A stretch of DNA of 40,089 nt, from positions 1-40,089 of the forward strand of contig JAJZUU010000023.1 of NCBI GenBank assembly GCA_021848325.1, in the 5' to 3' direction. This document shows, piece by piece, positions 27,377-39,877 of the stretch. Positions within the stretch are counted from its first letter, which is position 1. Each line of letters begins with the position of its first letter. The notes beneath the pieces are model-generated. The model searched no databases, was not told the origin of the DNA, and worked only from the letters and a program-made list of their open reading frames with translations. The translations under genes and the position numbers were made by a program. Source of the DNA: Pseudomonadota bacterium. Lineage in GTDB: Bacteria; Pseudomonadota; Gammaproteobacteria; Burkholderiales; JAJZUU01.

Positions 27377-27438
27377 ACACGGGAGGGCCAAGCGCTGCCC
27401 CTGTCCCTCGACCGGCCGCCGTCCCCGCGGCTGCCCCG

Positions 27439-27468
27439 TGACAAATTCCGCACGCTTTGTGTCATAAT
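27439..27468 (+). promoter_or_regulatory. Possible sigma-70 promoter of recX-alaS
   Basis: TGACAA and CATAAT are separated by 18 bases in the stretch between the divergent nifV and recX genes. The match is moderate. Otherwise 27377-27588 shows no gene, and there is no recA upstream, its usual partner. Confidence 0.35.
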
Positions 27469-27588
27469 TGCGGCTTGTTTCGAAAGGCGGGCGATGGCGT
27501 GCCGGACCCGGCCCGCGCCGTTCTTTCGAGGGACCGAAAAGCCATTCGGCAACGTTTCAATTGCACCAGATGACAGCGAAGTAACGGG

Positions 27589-28029
27589 GTGAAACCGGAT
27601 CTGCGCGCCCGGGCATTGAATTATCTTGCGCGGCGCGAATATTCCAGGGACGAGCTGTACCGCAAGCTGCTGCCCCATGCCGAGGACCGCCAGGCACTGG
27701 AGGACTTGCTGGCGGATTTCGGCGTGCGCGGCTGGCTGTCCGAGCGGCGCTTCGCGGAGCAGGTGGTGCGGGCCCGCCAGGCCAAGTACGGCAGCCTGCG
27801 CATTGCCCACGAACTGCGGGAGAAGGGGGTTGCGCAAGCCGTGGTGGACGCCGCCCTGGCCGAGGTCCGGGCCGGCGAGCTGGAGACCGCGCAGGAGGTG
27901 TGGCGGCGCAAGTTCGGCACGCTCCCCGCGGACGCGGCGGATCATGCCAGACAGACGAGGTTCCTGCAGAGCCGCGGCTTCGCCGGCGAGGTGATCCGCA
28001 AGGTGCTGCGGCAGCGGGATGATGATTGA
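27589..28029 (+). CDS. recX: RecX, regulator of RecA
   Basis: RecX binds RecA filaments and limits their activity. The 146-residue protein has the three-helix repeats of the family: [60 protein letters not shown] and [18 protein letters not shown]. It begins at a GTG with a weak ribosome site. recX-alaS is a common pair in proteobacteria, usually behind recA; here the nif cluster occupies that upstream place. The alaS ATG lies 16 bases past its stop. Confidence 0.9.
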   Translation: MKPDLRARALNYLARREYSRDELYRKLLPHAEDRQALEDLLADFGVRGWLSERRFAEQVVRARQAKYGSLRIAHELREKGVAQAVVDAALAEVRAGELETAQEVWRRKFGTLPADAADHARQTRFLQSRGFAGEVIRKVLRQRDDD

Positions 28030-28045
28030 ACCAAAGGCCATAGAC

Positions 28046-30643
<2,598 letters not shown>

Positions 30644-30719
30644 CGCCCGGTTTTAACCTTTTCTGACCTTGGCCGCGACCGTGCTCCGCGGTCGGCGTGC
30701 GTTCCGGGCCGGACCCGGG

Positions 30720-30898
30720 TCACGCCGCCGTTTCCCGCCCAAACCGGCCGTAGCGCAAGGGGAGGGGGGCAGGACCAGCAGGTTCAAAACGGTGGATGTC
30801 ACCAGCCCGCCGAGAATGACGATCGCCATCGGCGATTTCATTGCTGGGCGCGCCGCTGTACATTGCCAGCGGCAAAAGGCCCGCTGGGATCTGTGCGG
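30720..30898 (-). pseudogene. 3' scrap of a CzcA-like RND pump gene
   Basis: Read on the minus strand, three frames in turn give GLLPLAMYSGAPSNEI, then SPMAIVILGGLVTSTVLNLLVLP, then LPLRYGRFGRETAA and a stop at 30720-30722. This is the last 55-60 residues of a heavy-metal RND pump, with two frameshifts. The complete pump gene at 34178-37285 ends with the related GPMAAVILGGLITSTILNLLVLP, but the DNA has clearly diverged, so this is a remnant of a different homologue. 30644-30719 shows only a weak GC hairpin after alaS. Confidence 0.8.
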
Positions 30899-30946
30899 GG
30901 CACTCAGCAATGAGAGTTCCTGCCGCGATGGCGCACCGCCCGATAC

Positions 30947-33900
30947 TTATCTCTCCCCTGGCAGGGGTTGGTATGCATAGCGCACAAGATCGACGGCGTG
31001 ATCTGTAGCGATATGGACGGTTCCCGCGATCACAAGGGTCGCAAGCATGAGTGCCGCCAGCCGCCCGGGCTTAAGCTTTTCATGGGATTGATATTCGTAG
31101 GCCATGGCCAACGCCGCGACCCATGCCACCCCGAAACTCAGGCCGCCGAGCACGTCGGACAGCCAGTGTGCACCCAGATACAGCCGGGAGAAAGCGATCA
31201 GCGCAATCAGTAGCGCCGCTGCGAGTGCGAACACCTTGCGCAGGCGGAGTTGCTCGCCGCGGCATAGCAGGAATGCCAGGAATCCGTAGGCGACGATGCT
31301 CAAGGTGGCATGACCGCTGGGAAAGGAAAACTGTTCGACTCCGCCGTAGAACGGACCGGGCCGCGGCCGATGCAGGGTCAGCTTGAGCACCTTGACCAGG
31401 GCCTCCGCCACGCCTATTGCAGCGAGCCAATACGCTGCGGTATGCCAGAGGCGATGGGCGATGAACCACGCCAAGGCGACCAGGACCACCGGCAGCAATA
31501 CCTGGACGTCCCCCAGCTCCGTGATCGCGACCATCAGGCTATCCGCTGCCGGAGTTCGCAGTTTCTGCAGGAGGCCGTAGACGATGGCATCTGCTTCCAC
31601 CAGCGGGTCGTGGCTTACCACATCCTCCAATACCCCGAAGAACAGCCAGGCACCGCCGAGAATGAGAAGCGCGGCCCAGACGAGGAACCATTTCGGGCTT
31701 TCCCGGCTGATCAGCCAAGCCAGGATCTCCCTCCACTGAAAGCGCCGGCCCCTCGCCAGCTCAGGACTTGCGCGGGCCGCTGCTTGGGAACTCCTGTGTA
31801 AAGCAGCGCCGGCGGCTGTTGCAATGCCGACAACGGCAAACCATGCCCCAGCCGGCAATAGTTCCAGTGCAAAGAATGCCCGTAGCGGCGGCATGGCCAG
31901 AACCGTTGCAAACGCGGCCAGCATGGCGCCGACAAGAAGCAGGCGAGCCGGTCTGAGGGGCCTGACCAGCATGGCGAGTATCCACGAAGCTATGGAGAAC
32001 AGGACAACTGTTGCGGCAGTGCGTGCCTCGCCGACGCTTCCCGCGAGATAGTCGTTAACGAGGGCGTAGGCGGCAAAAGTGGCAACCGCTGCGAAGAATC
32101 CAGCAGGTACCGCGAAGCGGAGGACACGTTCGACGAAACCGGGACGGGTCCGCTCCGCATTACGTTCGAAGGAGAGGAAGAAGGCTGGAATGCCGATCGT
32201 GAGAGAACCGACCAGGGTCAGATGGCGAGGCAGGAAGGGAAAAGTGACATCCGCAATACCTACGGCGAAAGCGAGAAGCATGGCGTAGACGGTTTTCGTC
32301 AGGAAAAGCACAGCCAGCCGTTCGACGTTGCCGATCACCCGGCGGCCCTCGGCGACGACAAAGGGAAGGTTCGCAAACCGGTTGTCGAGCAGGACAAGTT
32401 GCGAGACCGCGCGCGCAGCCCCGGTTCCGGCGCCCATGGCTATGCCGACGTCGGCCTGTTTGAGCGCGAGGATGTCGTTTATGCCATCCCCCACCATGGC
32501 GACCACGTGGCCCCTCGCCTGGAGCGCCGCGATGATCGACCGCTTGTCTTGCGGTGATGCCCTGCCAAATACCGAGCGTGTTTCCACGAGTTCGGAGAGC
32601 GCCGCCGGATTCTCCGGCAACTGCCGCGCATCTACAGGCGCGGCGGCGTCCGCCACGCCGACTTTCATCGCCACCTGGCTTACCGTGCCGGGATGATCTC
32701 CCGAAATCACTTTTACCGTGATGCCTTGCTCGGCGAAATACCGCAGTGTTTCGGCTGTGTCGGCACGGACCCGTTCGGCCAGCAGCACGAGTGCGACCGG
32801 AACAAGGCCGGGGGGCAGGCGATCCGGGGCAAGTTCGCCGTCCGTGCTGGCGAGGAGAAGGACGCGCCGCCCCGCCTGGGCGTGTTTCTCTGCACGGGCC
32901 CGCACGGTTTCGCTTCCCGGGATATTGGCCAGGAGCACCTCGGGGGCGCCGAGAACCCAGGCACCCAGTTCGTCAAGCGTTGCGCCGCTCCATTTGCGAA
33001 CCGACGAGAACGGCACCAGGCCGGTGGAAACAACGCCACGCGCGTTGGGATAGGCGCGTCCGATTGCCCGCAAGGTGGCATTCGGATTGGGGTCGACTGC
33101 CGCGAGTGCCGACAGCGCGTTTAGCGCGCCGGAACGGGCCGCCAGCAGCTCGACGTGCTCGACCTCGGGCTCCCGCTCGGTCAGGGTGCCGGTCTTGTCG
33201 AGGCAAATCACGTCGACCCTCGCCAGGGTCTCGGTCGCCGGGAGGTCCTGGACGAGCGTCTTCCGGCGCGCCAATCGAATCGCCCCCAGGGCGAGCGCCG
33301 CGCTGGTCAGCAGCACCAGGCCCTCGGGCACCATGGCAACCACGCCGGCGGCGGAAAAAAGCAGCGCGCCGGCCAGATGCGCCTGTGCGATGATCTGACT
33401 CCCAAAAAGGAGCAGGGCTGTCGGGACAATCGCCCATGTGACGTAGCGGAGCATCCGGTTGATCCCGGCGCGCAGCTCGGAGTGCGCCAGGGTGAAGTGC
33501 CTGGCCTCCCTGGCGAGGTTGTGGGCGTAGGCAGCCGATCCGACCCGTGTTGCCCGGTAGCGCCCGTTCCCGGCAATCGCAAAACTTCCCGAGAGCACTG
33601 TCTCGCCCGCCCCTTTGGGCACTGGTTCGGCTTCGCCACTGAGAAGGGACTCGTCCACCTCCAGACTGTTGGCTGAAAGCAGGACGCCGTCCACCAGAAT
33701 CTGATTGCCGGGGGCCAGATCGAGAACGTCATCCAGGACGATCTCCGTTGCCGGCACTTCGATGATGCGCCCCGAGCGAACCACGCATGCCTTGGACTGG
33801 CTAAGCAGCGCGAGGCGGTCCAGCGTCCGTTTTGCCCGCAGTTCCTGAATGATCCCGATCAGGGAATTGATGACGAGAACACCGCCGAACAACGCGTCCT

Positions 33901-34087
33901 GCCATGGCCCCACCGCGAGGATGGCGACGAATAGCGAACCCAGGAGCGCGTTGAAGCGGGTCAGGACATTTGCGCGAACAATCTCCCATCCCGACCGGCT
34001 CGTGGGTTCCAACACCCGGTTGTCCTCGCCGCTTTCGAGGCGCGTCCGTACTTCCGCGTCACTCAGGCCATCAAAGCTATTCGGCAT
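30947..34087 (-). CDS. Fusion of a CtpE-like P-type cation ATPase with a PAP2 phosphatase
   Basis: The 1046-residue protein joins two complete enzymes. Residues 1-770 are a P-type ATPase: LLSGEAEPV (149-157), the M4 ion-site VPEGL (253-257), DKTGT with phosphorylated D297, and GDGIND (533-538), plus about ten membrane helices. The PEGL motif and lack of metal-binding N-terminal domains resemble CtpE-type cation pumps. Residues about 795-1025 are a membrane PAP2 domain with all motifs: K902-x6-R909-P910, P923-SGH-926 and S967-R-x5-H974-x3-D978. PAP2 enzymes cleave phosphate from lipid phosphates such as undecaprenyl or phosphatidyl phosphates. The frame is uninterrupted across the join. It lies between a pump scrap and an efflux operon. 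Substrates are unknown. Confidence 0.88.
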   Translation of the reverse strand: MPNSFDGLSDAEVRTRLESGEDNRVLEPTSRSGWEIVRANVLTRFNALLGSLFVAILAVGPWQDALFGGVLVINSLIGIIQELRAKRTLDRLALLSQSKACVVRSGRIIEVPATEIVLDDVLDLAPGNQILVDGVLLSANSLEVDESLLSGEAEPVPKGAGETVLSGSFAIAGNGRYRATRVGSAAYAHNLAREARHFTLAHSELRAGINRMLRYVTWAIVPTALLLFGSQIIAQAHLAGALLFSAAGVVAMVPEGLVLLTSAALALGAIRLARRKTLVQDLPATETLARVDVICLDKTGTLTEREPEVEHVELLAARSGALNALSALAAVDPNPNATLRAIGRAYPNARGVVSTGLVPFSSVRKWSGATLDELGAWVLGAPEVLLANIPGSETVRARAEKHAQAGRRVLLLASTDGELAPDRLPPGLVPVALVLLAERVRADTAETLRYFAEQGITVKVISGDHPGTVSQVAMKVGVADAAAPVDARQLPENPAALSELVETRSVFGRASPQDKRSIIAALQARGHVVAMVGDGINDILALKQADVGIAMGAGTGAARAVSQLVLLDNRFANLPFVVAEGRRVIGNVERLAVLFLTKTVYAMLLAFAVGIADVTFPFLPRHLTLVGSLTIGIPAFFLSFERNAERTRPGFVERVLRFAVPAGFFAAVATFAAYALVNDYLAGSVGEARTAATVVLFSIASWILAMLVRPLRPARLLLVGAMLAAFATVLAMPPLRAFFALELLPAGAWFAVVGIATAAGAALHRSSQAAARASPELARGRRFQWREILAWLISRESPKWFLVWAALLILGGAWLFFGVLEDVVSHDPLVEADAIVYGLLQKLRTPAADSLMVAITELGDVQVLLPVVLVALAWFIAHRLWHTAAYWLAAIGVAEALVKVLKLTLHRPRPGPFYGGVEQFSFPSGHATLSIVAYGFLAFLLCRGEQLRLRKVFALAAALLIALIAFSRLYLGAHWLSDVLGGLSFGVAWVAALAMAYEYQSHEKLKPGRLAALMLATLVIAGTVHIATDHAVDLVRYAYQPLPGER

Positions 34088-34177
34088 GGCTGCATCCTTG
34101 AGTCAGCTAGGCCAGCCCAGCGCAATGGGCTGCGCCAACACCCCAAGCGCAATCCGCGCCTTCGAGCGCTGGGCGGG

Positions 34178-37100
34178 TCAATACATGATGCCTGGATCGT
34201 CCGTCTTTTTCTCAAAGCGCCCGAAGCGCAATGCCAACGTGGGTAGCACCAGCAGATTTAAAATAGTCGACGTAATCAGCCCGCCCAGAATAACAGCCGC
34301 CATCGGACCCTCGATCTCGTTGCCGGGCGCACCGCTGGTCAATGCCAGCGGCAGCAGTCCCAGCGCGGTGACCAGCGCCGTCATCAGGATCGGCGACAGG
34401 CGCTCCGCAGCGCCGCGTATCGCTGCATCCTTGCCCCACGCCACGCCTTCCACCTCGACCAAATGACAGTAGTGCGAGATCAACATGATGGCGTTGCGCA
34501 AGGTAATGCCGAACAGGGTGACGAAGCCCACCAGCGAGCCGATCGACAGCACCCCGCCGGTGACGAGCACCATGACCACCCCCCCGGCCAGCGCGAACGG
34601 CAGATTGGCGAACACCAGGATGGCCGAGCGCACGCCGCCCAGCGCCATGTACAACAGTAATGCCACGCCTGCGGCGGCCAGTGCCGAATGCAGCAGCAGA
34701 TCGCGCTGGGCGCGCGCCTGCTCCGGTGCATCGCCGGCGTAGACCAGATAAGTACCGCGCGGCAGGGTGACCTGAGCCGCGATCCGTTTTTTCACCGCCG
34801 TGACGAAACTCGACAGCGCACGTCCCTTGACGTCTGCGGTCACGACTTGCAGGCGTTGCGCGTCGTCGTGCAGGATCAGATAGCGCCCGTCGGTCTGGGT
34901 AATGTCCACCACGTCCCGGAGTTGCACCATGCGGCCGTCCGGCGTCTTCAACGGCAGCTCACCCACCTGCGCCGGGCTTTGCCGCAGGCGTGGCGCCAAC
35001 ACCACCGCCACATCGAATACGCGGTTACCCTCGTACACCTCGCCTACCAGCGTGCCGGCGTAGGCGGTTTCAAGCGTACTCAGGGCGTCAACCGGGGCGA
35101 TGCCGAGCCGCGACAAGGAGCTGTCGCGCAGATGGATGACCAATTGCGGGCTGCCTGTCGGCGCCTGTACCTGCACCGCGCCAGCACCCGGTACGCTGCG
35201 TATCGCGGCGGCGACCTCTCCGGCCTTGCGGTCGAGTACGTCGAGGTCGTTGCCATAGACATTCACCACCACTGGCGCGATATAGCCCGAAATCGTTTCG
35301 TGGATGCGCTCGGTAAGAAAGGTGTTGACCGAGAAGCTCGCGCCCACGAAGGGCACAACGGCGCTACGGATGGCATTCAATACGCGCTGTTGTCCGGCGC
35401 CGGAAAGAGGTGTTAAGTCCACCTCGAATTCACTCGAAAATGCGCCTGCCGGATCCGACACCTGGGTGGCTCGCCCCGCACGCTGGGCTACCGAACGTAT
35501 CCCCGGAATGCGGCTGAGCGTCGCGCTGACACGCTGCCCCAGCGCGAGCGACTGGGCCAGTGAAGTGCCGGGTGCCATTTTCATGTGGACGATGAAATGC
35601 CCCTCGCGCAAGGTGGGCAGGAAGCTGCCTTGCATGAACGGCAGCACGGCAAACACTGCGCCGCACAGTAACACCACAATCAGAATCGCTGCGCCTGCGC
35701 GCTGATCGATGCCGGCAAGCAGGCGGGTATAGCGCGCCTTGAGCCATTGGCTCAAGGGCGGTTCTTTTGCCTCTGCCGCACGGCGCGCCAGTAGCGCATA
35801 GGAAAGCGCCGGGGTAAGCGTCAGCGCCACCACCAGCGAGGCCATGATGGCGGCGATATAGGCGAGCGCCAGCGGACCGAACAAGCTGCCGGCGACGCCG
35901 GACAGCGTCAATACCGGCACGAATACCAGTGCCACGATGAAGGTGGCGTAGATCACCGCACCGCGTACTTCGAGCGAGGCATTCAGCACTACTTGTGCCG
36001 CATTCAATGGAGCCTGCAGCAGCCGGTTTTCACGCAGGCGCCGGAAAATATTTTCCACATCGACGATGGCGTCATCCACCACCTCGCCGATGGCGATGGC
36101 GAGTCCGCCCAGCGTCATGGTATTGAGGCCGATGCCGAAGCGGTTGAGCACGATCACCGCAGTCAGCAGCGAAAGCGGAATCGCGGTGGCCGAAATGACC
36201 GCGGCGCGCGCATTGAACAGAAACAGGAACAGCACCACCAGCACCAGCGCGGCGCCGATCAGCAGGGCGGTGCGCAGGTGGCTGATCGCGGTTTCGATGA
36301 AGTTGGCCGGGCGGAACAGGTCGGGATACAGCGTCACGCCCTCGGCAGTGAGGGCGGGTTTGAGCTGGGCGAGGCGTTGTTCCAGCGCACGGGTCACGGC
36401 CAGGGTATTCGCGCCGTACTGTTCCTCGACCACCAGCATCACCCCCGGCTGGCCCCCGATCGAGGCCGCGCCCACTGCGGGGGCGGGCGCCACCGTCACA
36501 TTCGCCACGTCCGCCAGGTGCAGGGTGGCGCCACCCTGATTGCGCAGTACCACTGCGCCCAGCGCCGCGGCGGAGATGGGTTGCCCGGTGGTTTCCAGCG
36601 TGATGCGCTGGTTGTTGTTTTCGATGATGCCGGCGCCGCGCACCGCGGTTGCCCGTTTTGCCGCATTGACCACGTCCTGGATAGCCAGGCCGTAGCGCAC
36701 CAGCTTGTCGGGAGCGATCTGGATCTGCAACTGCTTCACCTCGCCGCCGAACACGGAAATGCCCGCCACCCCGCCCACGGACAGAAGTTGCGGTTTGACG
36801 CTCCAGTCGGCGAGGGTGCGCAGTTCCATCAGCGAACGCGACTTCGAGGTCAGGCCCACGCTCAGCACCACGCTGGTGGAAGAAGCCAAGGGCAGCAAGG
36901 CCGGCGCCTTCACGCCCTGAGGAAGCGTACCGGCAGTGCCGCCCATTTGCTCTGCCACGGCCTGCCGGGCCCGGTAGATATCGGTGTTCGCCGTGAAAGT
37001 CAGGGTGATCATGGACAGCCCCTGAAACGACTTGGAACGCATGGTCTTGATCCCGGTCAGGCCGGCCAGCCGGTTCTCCAGGGGTTGGGTGACCAGTACT

Positions 37101-37285
37101 TCCACCTGGGCGGGTGACAAGCCCGGCGCTTCGGTCTGCACCTGTACCTGGGGTGGCGCGAATTCCGGGAACACATCCAGCCGCGCATGGCTGAGGGCGA
37201 ACAGGCCATACCCCGCCAGCAGCATTGCCAAGGCGATGACGACGCCGCGAAAGCGGATGGCAAAGCCAACGATGGGGGTCAGCAT
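34178..37285 (-). CDS. CzcA/CusA-type RND efflux permease
   Basis: The 1035-residue inner-membrane proton-driven pump has the RND layout of two repeats of six helices, each with a large periplasmic loop. Visible are FPEFAPPQVQVQTEAPGLSPAQVE (porter domain start), GEVVDDAIVDVENI in helix 4 (about residue 395-410, where HME pumps hold the proton-relay acids), and NLPFALAGGVVMVLVTGGVLSIGSLVGFVTLFGI. It is closer to heavy-metal than to drug RND pumps, but the metal cannot be told. It forms an operon with the adaptor and outer-membrane genes upstream. Confidence 0.9.
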   Translation of the reverse strand: MLTPIVGFAIRFRGVVIALAMLLAGYGLFALSHARLDVFPEFAPPQVQVQTEAPGLSPAQVEVLVTQPLENRLAGLTGIKTMRSKSFQGLSMITLTFTANTDIYRARQAVAEQMGGTAGTLPQGVKAPALLPLASSTSVVLSVGLTSKSRSLMELRTLADWSVKPQLLSVGGVAGISVFGGEVKQLQIQIAPDKLVRYGLAIQDVVNAAKRATAVRGAGIIENNNQRITLETTGQPISAAALGAVVLRNQGGATLHLADVANVTVAPAPAVGAASIGGQPGVMLVVEEQYGANTLAVTRALEQRLAQLKPALTAEGVTLYPDLFRPANFIETAISHLRTALLIGAALVLVVLFLFLFNARAAVISATAIPLSLLTAVIVLNRFGIGLNTMTLGGLAIAIGEVVDDAIVDVENIFRRLRENRLLQAPLNAAQVVLNASLEVRGAVIYATFIVALVFVPVLTLSGVAGSLFGPLALAYIAAIMASLVVALTLTPALSYALLARRAAEAKEPPLSQWLKARYTRLLAGIDQRAGAAILIVVLLCGAVFAVLPFMQGSFLPTLREGHFIVHMKMAPGTSLAQSLALGQRVSATLSRIPGIRSVAQRAGRATQVSDPAGAFSSEFEVDLTPLSGAGQQRVLNAIRSAVVPFVGASFSVNTFLTERIHETISGYIAPVVVNVYGNDLDVLDRKAGEVAAAIRSVPGAGAVQVQAPTGSPQLVIHLRDSSLSRLGIAPVDALSTLETAYAGTLVGEVYEGNRVFDVAVVLAPRLRQSPAQVGELPLKTPDGRMVQLRDVVDITQTDGRYLILHDDAQRLQVVTADVKGRALSSFVTAVKKRIAAQVTLPRGTYLVYAGDAPEQARAQRDLLLHSALAAAGVALLLYMALGGVRSAILVFANLPFALAGGVVMVLVTGGVLSIGSLVGFVTLFGITLRNAIMLISHYCHLVEVEGVAWGKDAAIRGAAERLSPILMTALVTALGLLPLALTSGAPGNEIEGPMAAVILGGLITSTILNLLVLPTLALRFGRFEKKTDDPGIMY

Positions 37286-37315
37286 GCGGGGAAATCCATT
37301 GGATATGTTCGTGCG

Positions 37316-38365
37316 TTAATCATCGTCATCGCCGCCTGCGCTCGGGCTACCTGCTTGCGGTTTCGGCTGGAATTCCTGCGAGAACAGCAGGGCTGCGCCC
37401 TTTACCACCACGCGTCCGCCACCGTGCCACTGCGCGACAAACCAGCCGCCGGGAGCGGGCGTATCGACAACAATTTCGTGCCGGACGTAATTCGTATCGT
37501 CGCTCTGCACATAGACCCACGGTCGGTTGGCGTACCAGACCACGGCCGAGTTCGGGATCGTTACGCCCTCTTGAGCTTGGCCGGCGGGCAGGAAGGCATT
37601 GATGCGCATGCCGGTGCGCAATCCGCCGCGCGGCGCCTGGTAGAAATAAGTTGGGCTCTGGATGACCGGATCGGCCACCGGCGAAGGCGATACGAGGCGT
37701 GCCTGGATCTCGCCGCCGCCGGTTCCGGGCAGGCCGATGCGGATCGTTGGCGGTGGCGAACCCGTCGCCCCGCTCTGTGGCAATGCGACCGACAGCAAAG
37801 CCTCCTGTCCGGAATTCAGCGCATCCAGTTGCGGCGAGCGTGCGGCGAGTGCCCAGTTCACCAGCACGTCGCCCCAACGGCTGCGCGCCGCGTCACGGGC
37901 AGCCGAAAATGCGGCCTGGGCGGATTCCATGCGCGCACGGTCTGCTTCCCAAGTGGCGTGCGCCGCCTCCGTCACCTTGTCTGAGACAGTGTGATCCTGA
38001 CTGTTGAGCAGAGCCAGGCGCCGATATTCGCGCTCCGAGGCTATGGCCTGGGCGCGAGCTGCGTCGGTCTGCACTTGCGCCGAGCGCAACTGTCCGCGTA
38101 GCTCCAGCAACGGCCCCGGATCCAGCACGCTGCCATACTCGCTGGTTTGCGGCTGATAGCGGGTCAACGCCAGGGCCCGCACTTCAATACCGCTCGCTGT
38201 CTGTTGCTGCAGGCCGATCGCTACCGTGCCTGGGCTCGCCGCGGCGCTTCGCTCGGCGTCCCCGGTGGGCGCGGGGATGGTGGAGGCGCTGCGTGTCCAA
38301 ATAAGCGCTGCGGCAATGATTACCGCGGCGACAAGAGTCACGAGGATGGCGCGCTTGTGCTTCAT
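37316..38365 (-). CDS. RND periplasmic adaptor (membrane fusion protein, CzcB-like)
   Basis: A 349-residue adaptor with an N-terminal anchor (RAILVTLVAAVIIAAALIW), a helical hairpin (about residues 90-170, LELRGQLRSAQVQTDAARAQAIASEREYRRLALL), beta-barrel segments and a C-terminal acidic tail (GGDDDD). It would bridge the pump and the outer-membrane channel. Its start overlaps the stop of the upstream channel gene (ATGA). The lipoyl domain is short and divergent, and the His-rich N-terminus of true CzcB is absent. The tail Asp run might bind metal, which is speculative. Confidence 0.82.
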   Translation of the reverse strand: MKHKRAILVTLVAAVIIAAALIWTRSASTIPAPTGDAERSAAASPGTVAIGLQQQTASGIEVRALALTRYQPQTSEYGSVLDPGPLLELRGQLRSAQVQTDAARAQAIASEREYRRLALLNSQDHTVSDKVTEAAHATWEADRARMESAQAAFSAARDAARSRWGDVLVNWALAARSPQLDALNSGQEALLSVALPQSGATGSPPPTIRIGLPGTGGGEIQARLVSPSPVADPVIQSPTYFYQAPRGGLRTGMRINAFLPAGQAQEGVTIPNSAVVWYANRPWVYVQSDDTNYVRHEIVVDTPAPGGWFVAQWHGGGRVVVKGAALLFSQEFQPKPQAGSPSAGGDDDD

Positions 38366-39804
38366 GGCTGTAATCCTTGGTTGGCAGGCGCGTCGCGCCC
38401 GGGAGCGGGCAGGGTGACGTCGCTGACTTCGATTGCGCCGTCCAGCGGGCGCTCGACGGCATCTTCCAGCGCGCCGAGTGCGCGCTGCGCCTGGATCGCT
38501 GCGGCCAGGCGGCTATTTTCGCTGGTCAGCGTTTGCAGGCGCGCTGCCTCCAGCACGACTCGATCGGTGTAGCCTGCCCGGAACTGGCGCTGCACGGATC
38601 GGGTGTGGGACTGCTGTGCGCTGGTGAGCGTCTGCGCGGCATCCAGCGCTGCCAGCGCCGCCCGGTAGTCGGCCAGCGCGTGCTCTATCTGCCCGATCAC
38701 CTTGGCCTGCAACGCAGTGAATTGGGCTGCCGCCACCTCGCGCCGTGCCTTGGCCTGCGCGATCTGACCCTGGTTCTGGTTGAACAGCGGCAGCGTCAGG
38801 CCGATCCCCAGCGACCATTTGTTCGCACCCTGATCCCACTGGTAGCCGGGGCCAATTTGCAGATCGGGGTACTGCCGCGCAACTTCCAGTTGCAGCGCGG
38901 ACTGGCTCGCCGCGTACCGGGCAAGCGCCGCCAGCAGATCGGCGCGGTTGGCCAGCGCTGCGCGGCGCACCGCCTGCGCAGGAATTTGTGCCACACCCGG
39001 CGGACGATTGAGTGTGTCAAAGGAAAAATTTACGGCATCCAGCGCCGACACCGGTATTCCCACTGCCGCGGCCAGCGCCACCCGCGCTGTAGCGGCCCGG
39101 CCACGCGCCTGACGCAATTGCAGGCGGGCATCGGCCAGCGCGGTCTGCGCAGCCTCCACCTCGGGCAGCGCCGCCTCGCCGACCGCGAGGCGGCGCTGCA
39201 GGGCGTCAAGCAGATATTCGCGCAGATCCAGCGTTTGTTTCAGGATGGCTTTTTCTCGAAGCGCGGCATCGTAGTCAAGCATGCGGCTGCGTACACGGCT
39301 TCTCACCTGCCAGGCCACCTCGGCCAGATGGAAGCGTGCAGCATCACGTTGATAGACTGCCTGTGTCTCCCGGTAGCCGCGCCGTCCGGCGGTTTCGATC
39401 GGGAAGTTGAGCACCCAGCCCAGAATCCAGGGCGACATCCCGGCGACCGCATCGGCGTTGTAGGCCGGCGTGAAATTCAGACTCGGATTGGGCCATTGCC
39501 GCGCAGTCAGCACGCCCGCCTCGGCCGCGTCTTGCTGCGCACGCGCCACGTCCAGATCGGGGTGGAAGTACAGCGCCGCCAGCGTCAGCATGTCGAAATC
39601 CCAGGTGCGGGACGGACCGGCCGGTAATGTGCGAGGGCGATGTGCCGCCACATAATCCTTAAGGCCGGGGGCGGCGAGAGAACGGGATTCGAAGCCGGCG
39701 GCAGTGGCTTGCGGTGGCAGCGGTTGAGGCTCGTAGCTCGCGCAAGCGGCAAGCGCTGCCGTCAGCAGGCATAAAATCACCGTGTTCCGTCTAATGTGAA
39801 CCAT
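38362..39804 (-). CDS. Outer-membrane efflux lipoprotein (TolC/CzcC family)
   Basis: A 480-residue outer-membrane factor. It starts MVHIRRNTVILCLLTAALAACAS with a lipobox LAAC, so C21 would be lipidated. Two long TolC-type helical repeats follow, with SPWILGWVLNFPIETAGRRGYRETQAVYQRDAAR and WSLGIGLTLPLFNQNQGQIAQAKARREVAAAQF. The start is placed at 39804 because this gives the signal peptide; the frame extends 15 codons further up. First gene of the three-gene operon. Confidence 0.88.
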   Translation of the reverse strand: MVHIRRNTVILCLLTAALAACASYEPQPLPPQATAAGFESRSLAAPGLKDYVAAHRPRTLPAGPSRTWDFDMLTLAALYFHPDLDVARAQQDAAEAGVLTARQWPNPSLNFTPAYNADAVAGMSPWILGWVLNFPIETAGRRGYRETQAVYQRDAARFHLAEVAWQVRSRVRSRMLDYDAALREKAILKQTLDLREYLLDALQRRLAVGEAALPEVEAAQTALADARLQLRQARGRAATARVALAAAVGIPVSALDAVNFSFDTLNRPPGVAQIPAQAVRRAALANRADLLAALARYAASQSALQLEVARQYPDLQIGPGYQWDQGANKWSLGIGLTLPLFNQNQGQIAQAKARREVAAAQFTALQAKVIGQIEHALADYRAALAALDAAQTLTSAQQSHTRSVQRQFRAGYTDRVVLEAARLQTLTSENSRLAAAIQAQRALGALEDAVERPLDGAIEVSDVTLPAPGRDAPANQGLQP

Positions 39805-39877
39805 TTGCACAGTGGTTAAAAACGCAAGTAAAACCGCGGTAGGCGGCAAAAAGAAATACGCATCGCTTACGATAATC

